Source of the DNA: Rosellinia necatrix
Lineage: Eukaryota > Ascomycota > Sordariomycetes > Xylariales > Xylariaceae
Assembly: GCA_021209875.1 (NCBI GenBank)
Contig: JAGYVD010000005.1
Location: forward strand, 558,001-622,000
Length of the DNA stretch: 64,000 nt
Direction: 5' to 3'
Every line of letters starts with the position of its first letter. Within the stretch, counting starts at the first letter, position 1. The notes beneath the pieces were generated by a model. It was not told the DNA's origin. It made no database searches and worked only from the letters and a program-made list of their open reading frames with translations. Position numbers and translations under genes: made by a program. Below are positions 35,511-47,878 of the stretch, piece after piece.

Positions 35511-37970
35511 AGACCACGGCAACCGGAAACACTAAACCAAGACCACCCTCGCTCGCCATGGCGAGAGCGAGCCGACGATATTTTCAATTGCTGGCTGGCG
35601 ATCCCCTTTTTCGTCCCTCGCCGCTTACGCCAGCACAACTGGCGTTAGAGTAACAGCCACCTGTGGTGTGCAGGTACCTACAGCCAGGTAACGAGTGTAC
35701 ATCGCTGCGCATGGCGCCGTGCACCTTTTTACCACCCCTCTCTACCAGGTTTCCCAGGCGTCCCAGGTGTCTACCAGGTACCTACGCAGGCCATTGAAGG
35801 TATGCGTGAAGTAACTGCCGTCTAGTTGATTGCTGGCGTGCCCCTCAGTGCCGTGCGATGTTCTGCCTGTGGTGGTGGGTAGTGGGGAGGCGGTGGATCA
35901 TCGCGGATGTAGAGATTTAGGTCAGGACACGAGGTACTTCCTGACTCTAGATACCACTCTTCCCCTTCATTTCTGGCCAACCTCACTAACTCGCATTTTG
36001 ACAAACGGTTTTCTCGATGAATGGATAACGCACCGATACGCATCTTACTAGAACCGGTCTAGCCTGTTTCCACTAATGTAGTTTTAGGTGTAGCGTGTTA
36101 CGTCAACTCACTCACGAGCATGAGAGAGAATTTCAAGTGGTAATTGCAGCGGCAATCAGGGGAGCAAACATGTACCTAAGGTACCTACCCAAGCAAGAAG
36201 TACTTGTACTGCACTCCGTCTTATATAATATACCGACTCCTATCTTTCTCGTACACTACCTGGACAGACTACCTCGCTAGGAGGTAGGTTATTCATCGGG
36301 ATTCCCACTGCCGCGTACTAGGCAATGGCGCAGCCTGGGCATCACAATTACTTTTGACAACGTGATGCCGGAACTCGGTAGTATTGGACAATTGAACCCA
36401 AGTCGGCAGCGAATTTAGTACACTACATACGATGGTACACTATCTACCTTGGTAGGTATGTATGTACTTCTAAACCCTGGTGAAATCACCCGCCTGGCTT
36501 TCCCTGTTGAGTTCAGGATTACAGCTAAACCTTCAGTAGGTACGTTCCTAGACTAGACGTTAATATTACTACTACTACTTCAGTAGGTACGTAAGTACCT
36601 TTGTATAGTAGTAGTGCTTTTCAGGTGCCTCTCAAGGGACCTGCATTAGGCACCCAATAATCCAACAAGACAGAGAGAGAAAAAAAAAAAAAATCCTGGT
36701 CAACATTGCTAGCGCTGTATATTCCCGCTTACCAGACTGGTCATTTTGACGGGATTGCAACGGTAAACGATGATAGAGGAGCATGCCCACTCTATCGCCG
36801 AACAACAAATCTGACCCATATCGAGGAGCATGATTGTCTCAAACATCTCCAGGCCAAGTCCCATCCATATCACCACGTACTTGCCTCGTTAGGATCTTGT
36901 GAGGTAATTTGTAGTCGTTGATTGGCTACCATCGCACTGGGGAGCTCAACTCGACATGGCGAGATCGAGATACATACATACACTACATACATACAGCGTA
37001 CATTAGGTGCGCTTAAGCAGTCAGGCAGGCAGGTAGGTTACCTACCTACTTAGTGGGTAGCTTACATTCTGACATTTTAGCTCAAACCTTGTGCTTCATG
37101 TTTGTGCTGCACGTCTGATGTACTTACTCCTTGCATTGGTCCGAATGTCCAAATGGTCAAACGGCCAAATGTCACCCGAAACAAAATACCAAAGTATGAA
37201 TAATAGCAGGATGCCTCGAGCTCAGATCTGATCAACTGATTTGCCCGATCGATCACCAGATCTAGATCGCCCGTGGTCCCGATGTCGCAGCAAACAGCTC
37301 GAGCTGACCGCCTCAGGTAGGTGGTGTAGAAAGGTGTGTAGATCCCGCGATCCGGATAGGCAGGCATACTATCGGGGTTGCTGGCCATCTACCTGTGCAA
37401 TACTTGCTTACAGCGTGCCTTGTACAAGGTCGATGACACCAGATCACGTAGTACCAACCACAAGATTTCTCACGATGCCTTGGCCGTCCTCTTGCTTCGG
37501 GCGTCTCGCCGTGGCCAGGTCCTGGACCAACCGACCTCCCATACATCCCCCACAACAGCCCTTCAAACTCTGCTCACCGGTTGTTCGGGGGTTGGTGCTG
37601 CATCCCCGGCACGGCCGGCCGGCCGTTTTCCGTCTAGCGGGCGCGCAGAGCTGCGGAGCCCATTACTACGACCTACCCGTATTTGGGCGTTGTGCGGGGG
37701 AGATGCCACGATCACACAATGTCGTGAGGCGGGTCCAAATTTCGGTCAACTAGTGTTTTTGCTAAGTATTACACCTCACGTGTGTGAGTGCTTGGAGCAT
37801 CGTGAAGGGGCCTAGACGACGCACACGTCGATGCGTCTCACCAATATGGCAGCTCGTGTGACCCTGGCCATGTCTGGCACCCCGGCGCCAGAGAGTCGGC
37901 CTCGTAAAACTTACATAACAGCCAAAACTTAACCTCAGACATCGGCATACATGCCTGACAATACCTACGT

Positions 37971-38037
37971 GACCATACCTGGCTTTACCTGGCTTTACCT
38001 GGCTTTACCTGACTTGACCTGACTTGACCTGACTTGA
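37971..38037. repeat. 10-bp tandem array (GGCTTTACCT / GACTTGACCT)
   Basis: Six full 10-base units and part of a seventh in register: one GACCATACCT, three GGCTTTACCT, two GACTTGACCT and a final GACTTGA. The GACTTGACCT form resembles the reverse complement of the 35.4-kb array unit. Confidence 0.9.
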
Positions 38038-40754
38038 TTGTAGTGCCTGTACCCCGGCATTTCGTTGGCCAACGACGGACCAGCATTCCGTACACTCTTA
38101 CTAGGCTGGACAACCGGGATGCTATGACCCCAGACTTCCCCAAGATATTCGGTATATTCGGTGATAGATGATAGATGATGATAGACACTCTCTGCATCTA
38201 CCTGGACTTTCACGTCTGCAGGTGACCAGTCAATGGGGCCGCTTCATCAATTCGTCAGTTCGTCAATGCATTCCACCAAACGCGAATTGGTAGCACCCAA
38301 TCGTCTTCCCTCTCTATACACACCTCAGATATACGCATTAACCCCATCCACGCATCTATTATTTGAGGCCGGAAAAATTTCAGCTCCATAACAGCACATC
38401 ACACATTACATACTGCATACCTTCTACCGGCAACCGAACGGCCATGCATTAGCCTACCCTATCTAACAAGAGTCGATCCTCGGTTATTCTGTGCGTCAAG
38501 ACATTTACCTCTTGTAGGCAAGCTGCAAGTAGTCCTATGCCGACTAGAGAGCCACGGTAGTCCCAAGCCAGGCATAACATGCGACCCCAACATGTCAAGA
38601 CCTATAGATATAATTATCGGTTATTGTAGTCCTAGCCCTTTTCAACGCTATGTTGTTGTCCGATATACGTCCCAGGCATGCGGTAGACGAAGGTTCAGGT
38701 CTCGTTGTGCAGAATATGGAAACTTTAGTACGCCACACACCTAAATAAAAAAAAACATGCTGGATTCAAGCCGCATAGACAACAGGGAATGAGTTGAGTT
38801 ACTCGTCAGGTAGAGCGGCAAACCAAGCGATTGGCCAGCCAGCCCGCATCCAAGAAATCCAATTGTCACCCAACACATCACAGAGATCTACTAGAATCCT
38901 AAGCAATCCGTTGATTCCGGTAATTTGGTCAATTCACGAAGAAACCAAAAGTGTGAACCCCGTGGATACCAAAAAGGGCGTTTCTATGGTAATAGGAAGT
39001 GATGCGCGAATCCACTTAGAACACGTGCCCCGTGAAAATACAGAGCCCGCGCATTCTATTCTAACACCTATTATGTTGGCATCCTGATCCTCCCTTAACT
39101 TGCAAGTGAACATATCCTATGAGGCCACTTAGATAGCAGCTTGAATCACGTGGCTACACTCTTGTATCGAGTTCGAGACATGACCAAGTGAGTCTATCCC
39201 CTTTCGGAATTTCCCACTAATGACTACCTAACTAGAGATCACATGGGCTAGAATGTGAGGGGGGCCGGTTTCTGGCTCTCAATTTTCTTGTAAGTAATTA
39301 TCATCCAGATTCGTTCACAATAATTTCGGAATAATATCTTCAATATATTTCGTTTTGTATAACAGCCGGCCATGATAGATATCCACCTCCATATGGTCAT
39401 CAACGCCCCCTTTCATCAAAATCCCGGATGATTGAATCTGATGGGTAAATCTCCTATTTCACTAGCCCAGTATACTTAGGGAGGGGGGGGGGAAGAGCCC
39501 ATGAGCATACATGAGGCACCTGGGTTACCTTGTATAGACGCCATACATGATCCTCGAGATGCGCAGGTCGCCTTCTAGGTCTTTGGGTACCGCCATCGTG
39601 TGCTAATTATCGAATTAATTCTCATTGTGTCTATTCCAAAAGGCCCTTCCCGGTATTAGTATTAACAATCCCCTACTAGTAACTAACAGACAGGGTCATA
39701 GGCGTGCCAGAGGTTCAAGCATACAGTAGCCTCCTCGATAGCCTCTTCATCACCCTTACATATCTCATTTATGTGACAGAAGCTTTGAATAGGCACTGTA
39801 ACAGATCTCTATATTCCAGAAAGGGCCCAGGAAAAATTCGAAAGTTCCGAAGTTAATTCAGAATCAATTTCCCAGCGTTTAATAGTGGTAGCAGCTATGA
39901 ATCAGGTCTATTGAAGAAAAGCAGAGCTTTGGATTTTGTGACGAAGACAGTGGATCGACCAAGAAGATATGTTGTACTTCAGGGGGTGATATCGAAGATA
40001 ACGCTCTCATCAGCAGTAGCGCCGAGGGGCCTCTCGCTACCACTTTTCTTTTTCTTTTGCATTCGAATTCTCCGGTGTGGCGCTGCCAGGTCATGAACTT
40101 ATCAATGGCCGAGATAAGAGGGGATATTAATGTCTCAGTCTTCGGCATAAGCAATACTTCATGAGTAGAACCAATTATGGCAAAGCATCCGCATTACATA
40201 ACATCACACGGCCACGAAGTCTTACAACCCCGTGCCTACGGAATGTGGGAGGTCAAATCGTAGATAGGCTTGGAACCATAAGACGGAGGGTCTCTTCATG
40301 GGACATCTTATCTCTGCATCGTGCCACCCTGAGTTACCTGAAACCATCGGTAGAGCTCATCCTCAGCTTGAGGCTTAGTCTTGACGAGTTAGCACTTCAT
40401 TTACGTTGTAGAGGATTCAGAGATACGTTAGTCTAGCCTCTAATAGTATCATTGGGCCCTTTTTCGGTGTTTCCCGGTTCTGCGACAAATTCAGCAAGCG
40501 GCATATCTACTCCTAATCACCCCTTATTATATCAGTGAGCAGCTTCGGTGACAATATCGTGTCTCTCACCACGTAGAGATAGACATGAGCAAAAGAAATA
40601 TGTTCCACCTATCCTCTCAAGGATTCAATACAAACTTTACAGGCTTAGCCGCAAGATAGAGGGCACTTCAGCGTCGGACTCAAATACTCTATCATGTGCT
40701 CCATAATTCCGTCCGTCGTCCCCTCCATGGCAACACCTGCAGCTCGGCTTGTAC

Positions 40755-41921
40755 ATGTCCGGATACGCGGCCAAGATGGACAGGCGAGAAGTCTCGCAGA
40801 ATGACGCAAGCACCGTCTTCCAGATCCTGCTCTGGTTCCTCTACGTGGTGGCCGTCTTCAGCGTCGGCGCACGTCTGGGGACGAAGTACGCCATGGTACG
40901 ACAGGTGGCCTGGGATGACTGGATTATATTAGCGGCCCAGGTTGCATATCTGGCACAATGCGTCTCGATCTCACTGGGCGCATCGCAAGGCCTCGGGAAG
41001 CCAATGAGCAGCTTGAGTGACGGCGCCGTCGAGAATTTTCTTATGGTGGGCTTACCTCACTCTCACACACACGCCACACCTCTATCAAAACTGACATTCA
41101 CGCTTCAAGGCAGAGTACACCAGTTTCGTCTTTCAACTTATTACCCTTGCACTCATCAAGTGGTCGATATCGGCTTCCATCCAGAAGCTTAGCCCTAGCC
41201 CGGCACACAGACGTCTCGACTGGATTCTTCGTCTCGTGGTTGGCCTGTGGCTCGTGTCCGCAGTGTTGACATCCGTCTTCCAATGCGCGCTTCCGACTCC
41301 ATGGGACTATTTCCACAGCGCCCAATGTATCAATAGGGTAATCCTCGAACGAACTTGTCCCCTCGTCGTTAAAAGTATTAACCCATCCGCACAGCGAGCT
41401 TGGTGGACATATGTTACGATCGTCAACATCGCGACGGAATTCTTTATCGTCGCGTTATATTTTCTTATCATCGGCAACTTGCGGATACCTCTCGCAAGGA
41501 GGTCCGTCGTTCTCCTCATTTACTCGACCCGTATCCTGTGAGTTACTTCTCAACCCCCTCTATTTGAGGCCCCTGGCCACCTCGCTAATCGACCGTCAGG
41601 ATTGTCGGGATTGCCCTGGCGCAGCTCGCCGTATTCCTGAATGCATTCCCATATTTCGACCTTACGATTGATCTTTGGTTGCCAACGGTTTTAAACCAAG
41701 CCACCTTATCCGCCAGTGTTGTGACGGCGTGTGGCCCCTATCTGAGGCCGTTCATGGAAAGCTTAGAGACTGGAATGGGCCGTGTGGATAATCTAACAGG
41801 ACCCAATGATGGGTTCCCATTTAATAGTAGGGCTGGGATGAGTTCACACTACCTGAGCGACTTCAGCTCTGCGGACTGCTCGCCAGTAACAGACAGACCA
41901 CCTATCCCCTTGCCCAGATAG
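40755..41921 (+). CDS. Rhodopsin-like fungal integral membrane protein
   Basis: Four exons, 40755..41045, 41110..41337, 41395..41537 and 41600..41921, give 327 residues. Introns are 64, 57 and 62 nt. The 57-nt intron is in frame and stop-free but has a TTAAC branch site, and splicing it joins CINR to AWWTYVTIVNIATE as expected for the family. About seven hydrophobic segments are visible (for example FQILLWFLYVVAVFSVGARL, WDDWIILAAQVAYL, LIVGIALAQLAVFLNAF). The family landmarks are R..W DDW after TM1-2, FQC in the middle, and TACGPYLRPFMESLETGMGR at the end of TM7. This matches the fungal rhodopsin-like integral membrane family, which includes PTH11-like proteins. There is no CFEM domain. Ligand and function are unknown. 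Confidence 0.85.
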
Positions 41922-42985
41922 TCGTTGAGGCCACCAAGGGCTACTCCACAGACGATAATTAGTTAGCCGAATTATGTACAGAAGAAATATTATGTGAGAC
42001 TGTTTCGATTTAGCGAGAGATACTATGTCTCATGCCCCTGTTCTAGATGTCATGCCATATAATATGCAGCAGAGCAGACCACGCCACATAGCAACATGAG
42101 ATCTAGCCCCTGATTTCCGGGGTAGGCTCCCACTGATTACTTTTTCTCATAGTATGCCCGTTTCTATTCGGCATCTGTACCCCACCGATATCAATCCCGA
42201 CTTTCAGACAGTGAGGTGTGCAATTGCTGTCATCGCCAGGCTAAAGAATACCCCTGACTCTAAGAATTGAGACTACCAGAAGTGAATAAGGGGTATGAAC
42301 AGCCTTCGGCGAGAACGTGTTCTTAAATGGTGAGTGAAATGAAGATCCAGAAGATCCAGCAAGTGAGTTTCTATCCATGATTGGGCCATATAGTTAGCAC
42401 ATGCAAGGTCCACCCGTTATACCGTTGATGATATTCTATGGCTGTCTCTCGTGGTAAGACATAATTGGGTAGGAAGACCTAACTGCAACATTGTGGCTTC
42501 GAGTTCGTTCAGCATCTCAGCTATTTGCCAGCCACCTAGCTATCGCACCCCAGTGACTTACATCGCTTCAGGCACACCACGAATCATCCTGTATCTCGGC
42601 CTGAGGGTAGTCAGGCACGATAAACAGTAGGGATGATACCCCGCTAGGAGAGCTGCTGCAATGAGACCTTGTATCAGGGCGCCAATGCATCCAGCCGCCT
42701 GATGATTCGCCGCTGGCCTCAATAGCTGTGCAAAAAGAAAGAGATAGTGGCTGGCGTGGGATAAGCCCTTGGTTTCGTGATACCACCACTGGCAAAACTG
42801 CCGGCATAAGAGCTTGTGGGAGATAAGATTTAATGAGCCGGACCCCGTCCACCTGATTGCACGACAGTAGATTAGGCACTATCCATCATCCCCGGGACCT
42901 TATTGATATTAGTTCTCCTCCCCCACTGGCTCAAGTTTTTATCTTGTTGTACACGCCCTCTCTTCAGTCGCCGACACTGCCCAAC
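41922..42985. other. Intergenic
   Basis: Spacer between two co-directional membrane-protein genes. No supported gene. A minus-strand ORF at 42568-42879 has no recognisable features. Confidence 0.5.
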
Positions 42986-44745
42986 ATGGATATCAGCCTC
43001 GAAAAAGGCCTGGAGATCGTGCTGAAGCACAGCGTAGTAGAGTCGACTTCTCGCGACGACGATGCGCTGGCACGTATCGGGAAGAAGCCTGTCCTGAAGA
43101 GGAACTTTGGCTTTATGTCCATCCTTGGCTTCAGCTGCACAGTACTTATCACGTGGGAAGGATCTCTCACGTATGCCTCGCCATCTGAAGCCTTCCTTAT
43201 CTATGCAACTCGGCTGACCGTCATATAGCACATTTCTCGCGGGCCTACAGAAGTATTACACCCCTGACTCCCCTAGCCGCGCAAGCAAGTTTGCTGACAG
43301 CCGGTAGTGGCGGGCCGTCTGGGATCATCTATGGATTCCTCGTTGTCTGGGTCGGCACCCTCTCGGTGTTCGCAACCCTGTCCGAGCTGGTTTCGATGGC
43401 CCCAACGTCGGGCGGGCAGTACCACTGGGTTTCGATGCTGGCGCCTCCATCGTCCCGGAAGTTCCTCGGGTACCTGACCGGATGGCTAGCCATCACCGGG
43501 TGGCAGGCACTCATAGCCTCCGGCGCCCTTATCACCGGCACCATGATTCAAGGCCTCATTTTGATCACCCACCCGGAATACGCGGCCGTGATGCAGAACT
43601 GGCACGGCACACTTCTACTATGGGCAATAGTCTTCTTTAGCTATGGAATCAACACTGCTGCCGGATCTCTCTTGGCGAGGTTCGAGGGCATCGTGTTGGT
43701 TCTGCATATCCTTGGCTTCTTCGCTGTCATATTGCCATTAGTATTGCTCAGCCCCCACGGATCAGCTGGGGATGTGTTCAATACTTGGGTAAACTCGGGG
43801 CTATGGCAGACACAAGGCCTGTCCTTTAGTATCGGCATTATGGGCAATGTCTTTGCCTTCCTGGGAGGAGACTGCGCTATTCACGTAAGTAGTATGAGCC
43901 AATGCCTCGTTAGCACCGTTTTAACATGTTACCAGCTGTCGGAAGAAATTCGCAACGCGGCTGTGGTAGTCCCCCGATCTTTGATGACGGGTCTTGCTAT
44001 AAATGGTACACTCGGCTTTGGCATGATGATTGCGACACTTTACTGTCTTGGTAATATTGACGTAGCATTGGCCGAGAACCCCCAATATCCATTCATGGCC
44101 ATCTTTCGCCACGCCGTGGGGTCGACAGCTGGGGCGACCGTCATGGCGGCTCTCGTTTTCGTCATGTGTTTCAGTGCTACTACCGGATGCCTGGCATCGA
44201 CGTCGCGGATTTATTGGGCATTCGCCCGCGACCGTGGGCTGCCTGGCTGGCAGTATCTGAAGCAGGTCAGCCCGCGGACCAGCATACCGCAACATGCCGT
44301 CCTGGTCACCGTTCTCATCTCCATCGTCCTCTCTCTGGTCAACCTCGGGAATGCGGTAGCTTTCAATGGCGTCATTTCCATCTCCATAGCCGGTTTGTTC
44401 GGGTCCTACCTGATCGCCGTGGCACTGCTACTCTACCGCAGAGTGACCGGCGCTATACACGAGCGCGGTGACGATGATACCCTCACGAATACGATGGGGG
44501 GTAAGCTGACCTGGGGGCCCTGGAGGCTACGCGGTGCGCTCGGGACCGCCAACAACGCGTTCGCCTGTGCGTACCTCATCTATATCTTCTTCTTCAGCTT
44601 CTGGCCACCCCTCAGAGACATAACACCCCAGAACTTCAACTGGGCAATCCTGGTCTTTGTGGTGGTGGTGTCATTTAGTGTGGTGTATTATATGACATGG
44701 GCAAGGAAGACCTATACCGGGCCAATTATTGAGCTTGATCATTGA
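42986..44745 (+). CDS. Amino acid/choline/GABA-type permease (APC superfamily)
   Basis: Four exons, 42986..43170, 43229..43252 (24-nt microexon), 43308..43884 and 43936..44745, give 531 residues. The microexon encodes TFLAGLQ and joins to NGGPSGIIYGFLVVW, restoring the family block TWEGSLT-TFLAGLQ-NGGP. The last intron (GTAAGT..CCAG, 51 nt) is in frame, and removing it gives CAIH-LSEEIRNAAVVVPRS, the conserved loop. About twelve hydrophobic segments follow, with STSRIYWAFARDRGLPG near the middle of the second half. The family sits in the plasma membrane and imports amino acids, GABA, choline or polyamines by proton symport. The exact substrate cannot be read from the sequence. A model without the microexon (acceptor at 43289) is also open but loses conserved residues. 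Confidence 0.9.
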
Positions 44746-47700
44746 TTGAGTTGCATCTTTGGGCATGGCCGGAAATGAATGATATCTTCTCAAAAGGTGG
44801 GATTGACTCGGGCAATGGATGAACGTTGTAGTTGTATATAATACCTGGAAAAACGAATTCGCTAAATAGGGGAAGGGGTTATGTACTCAGTTTTATTTTA
44901 TCTTATCTAACTAACTAACTAGTTAACTAATGTTTTACTTTTTACTTTTTATAAATTTCGCCAGGGCCAAAACTCGAAATCTTTCAGGATACCTGGGCAG
45001 CTTGACTTGTGCTTGTAGAATAGTGGGGCGCTATCTCCACCTGCTAAGTACACTTCATGCCTAGGTAGGTAACTAGTGTACTTACGGACTTGATATGACG
45101 CTGTGGGTACTTCTCGGACATTACAGTGCACTATATATTAACAACTAGCACAGATCGTTATACAACTACATTATAACTTATTAAACGATAATGAAAGTTA
45201 AACTCCGTGGAGAAAGTAAATATGATAGTAATAGAAATAAAATAAAATAAAAATAAAATCCACGCTCAGTTCAGTGCCTCATTGTTTATGCTGGTGGATC
45301 TTCCCACGCCAGGCTTCTCCATCCGCAGCGGATGACATCGCATACAGGTGTAGTGTACACTAGGTTAGGTAGGCTTTGCATCTACCTTTGTGTTGTGGAC
45401 GTTTTACTCCGTAAGTATAACCGGTTGTCACTGCACCTAAAGGGGCATAGACGCGGTTGGACACGCGAGTCTGCCGAAGTTTGGAACGGGGGGTGGTAGA
45501 ATGATGTTACCTTGCTTAAGCTTACCGTCTATTTCAATATGAACGAACCCTAATGACGTGGTCATCGTGCTTGCTTGATATGCTAGTTAGCGCGTGTAGA
45601 GAACTTGGTGGCTGGGTAGAAATGCTATGTTCGCATCATTGTACGTCAGGCCTGACGAGTTAGTGCAAACATCAAGTCACAATGGGTACCTGATGGAGGC
45701 GTGACGGATAGGACAACTATATGGGAAGTGCATTAGTGGCCACGGACGAACCAGGTACCAGATGCATACTTGATGTCAACCCCCACTCCTCCCCCACAAA
45801 TATATGTGCTTGCACTCTTAAGCTAGCCGTATTCCGCCCGCTGTTCCCAGGTCTTCTCCCGCAGCTAGTTCGGGCAGGAATAGATCTTTGCAGTGACGAA
45901 TGTAGGCAGCGAATGTTGGGAGGAGGCGGAAAGTTTCAAAATAAAATAGTTCGGGTATTTTATGCACAACCACGAGTTAAATAAAACAGGGCATTCACAA
46001 GTGGTTGCTTAAATGTTTAAAAATAGAAACGTAAAAGTTCTCTATTGAAACCAACCGTCTAGCCCACCCGAGTTAGTGATTTATCAATAGGGCAATTTTT
46101 TAATTTTTTTTTACAAGTACACTATGTAGATATTTTCTATCCGCCCACAACGAAAGTTAGACTCCTGCCCATAGGTAGTACAGTATCAGGTACATGAGTA
46201 AATATACATTTAATCAAAATAGTAGGCTCTCACCTCGTATTAGGTATAATGGGAAATATCTTTAGGGCACTAGGTAGGATGCGGCTGCATGTTTTAAGGT
46301 CGCACGTGCGACTAGTGCGACTACCGTGCACAGTATCATAGTAAACAATCTCGTCCCCCACGACGGTTTCAGATACCCAGTCAAGTTCATTTTCAGGTAC
46401 GCGCTGTCTTGCACTCCACGCATCTACTCGCTATCTAGTAGTGTGTGGCTCTACTTGGTACTTACATACATAGACACAGATATACGGCCTATTGCGAACG
46501 CATGCATAGGTTGTTATCACGGCCACTCACTGTACTACGCTAAGGACCAACCCTCTCCATCATGGAGACGCCTAGCCTACAAGCAGCTAAGACACAAACC
46601 GGAAACGCAAGCTAATGAGCGGGTCCGCGGTGATGAATCAAGTCTTGACGCAGTTTCGTCCGCTAAACGACCGGCACCGGTTCCGTCGCTGGCCACCTAA
46701 TCTTGAGTCGGCGATGAGCTGGAAACAAAATTTGGCCTCCTTATCGGATCTACAAAGCCTATCAAGCCCGTTGCGCCTATCAACCCTGTTTTTGCCCTAC
46801 GTGTGCGCAGTGCGCATGGTGGTGCACGACCTAATCTCTGCTTCCCGTCCGGTACTACCCGGTACCTGGTACAAATTGGTACGACTGGGTCTACCCAGGT
46901 TGTCGTGGATGCGTAGCAGACGACCGATAGCATGTAGTGTACATACATACATACATACATACATACATACATACATACATGTATATGTATTTCTCCGTAT
47001 GGACCTGGTGTATATACATGGTATCTTGGTATGGGGTCATGATCAGGTTCTAGCCCGTCACGCGAGAAGCTAAGAGCGTCCGGGACCTCCTACGCTAGTT
47101 CGCTATCGATCGACGATCGATAAATATGCCCATACTAGGTGGGTATGATATGGGGCAAGGGCGCCTGCTGGCACTGATTAGGTAACCGTAAGTACCGAGG
47201 AGGTAATTTGTCGGTGGCGTTAGTGCCCTCTACCAGCCGGGTACGTACCTCGATACAGGCCCCCGATACAGTCCCCAAGGTTCACGGTATCTCTGCGAAA
47301 CCATGCTGCAATGCCACCCAACCATACGGATCTTAACTTTCCCACTAAAATCTTATGACAGTTGTCGGTCATTCTTCTTCACCAGTCACAGTACTCTCAC
47401 TCTCTCCTTGCTTCTCGTTTTTATCTGCGTTGTTGTCCTATCCGCGTTTACTTCCACATTCCTACGACCGAGCTCTGGCCAGGCCTGGATCATGTTCTCG
47501 TCGCCACCAACCCGACCTCGATTTCCCAGTTTGCTGACCTCTACCTGTCCATACCTTTGCACGACGGGCCGAGCCACCTCAGAGCCACATAGCATACCCG
47601 ACGCCGCATACTGAAGGTGCAGCGTCCTCCCAGAGATCCCAGCTACATGAGATCCCAGGCTGCTTGCTGCCCGTGTTACGTCAACCGCCGAGAGTCCTGC

Positions 47701-47878
47701 CTCTGTCACCCGGCCACACGACACGCCCCTTTTCGACGACAACGACGATAGCGGCAACTGCCGTGACCGTGACCGCGACCTAGGCGGTTCTACTAAGGAT
47801 ACCGCCCTCCAACCATCCACCCCTCCACTCCTCCACTCTGCCTTTGTTGGCATTCGTCGAGCGTAACCAAGCGTCAAC
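44746..47878. other. Gene-poor stretch
   Basis: AT-rich DNA around 44880-46270, then a (CATA)n microsatellite (46939-46980). No supported gene. ORFs at 46326-47073 and 47303-47614 lack domains. The last 150 bases are pyrimidine-rich and probably belong to the promoter or 5' UTR of the gene at 47879. Confidence 0.5.
46939..46980. repeat. (CATA)n microsatellite
   Basis: About ten tandem CATA units. Confidence 0.95.

Larger units (their letters stand above)
34964..40754. other. Gene-poor stretch
   Basis: About 5.8 kb without a supported gene. It contains two 10-bp period tandem arrays (35411-35510, 37971-38037), an A tract (36679-36693) and many TACC/GGTA repeats. ORFs at 37241-37753 (+), 38794-39087 (+), 39879-40154 (-) and 40161-40436 (+) show no recognisable domain. 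Confidence 0.5.

Noticed and set aside
37241..37753. 170-residue plus-strand ORF
   Set aside because: It is rich in Arg, Cys and Pro with overlapping frames on both strands and resembles random GC-rich translation.
39879..40154. 91-residue minus-strand ORF near the rhodopsin-like gene
   Set aside because: There is no motif and no extension into flanking exons; upstream frames contain stops.
41338..41394. Reading the rhodopsin-like gene through without the 57-nt intron
   Set aside because: The segment is open, but it has a donor, a TTAAC branch site and a CACAG acceptor, and it interrupts a family-conserved stretch.
43291..44745. Single long ORF as the whole permease
   Set aside because: It starts at TTG, lacks the conserved N-terminus and contains an in-frame 51-nt intron that splits the conserved IHLSEEIRNA loop.
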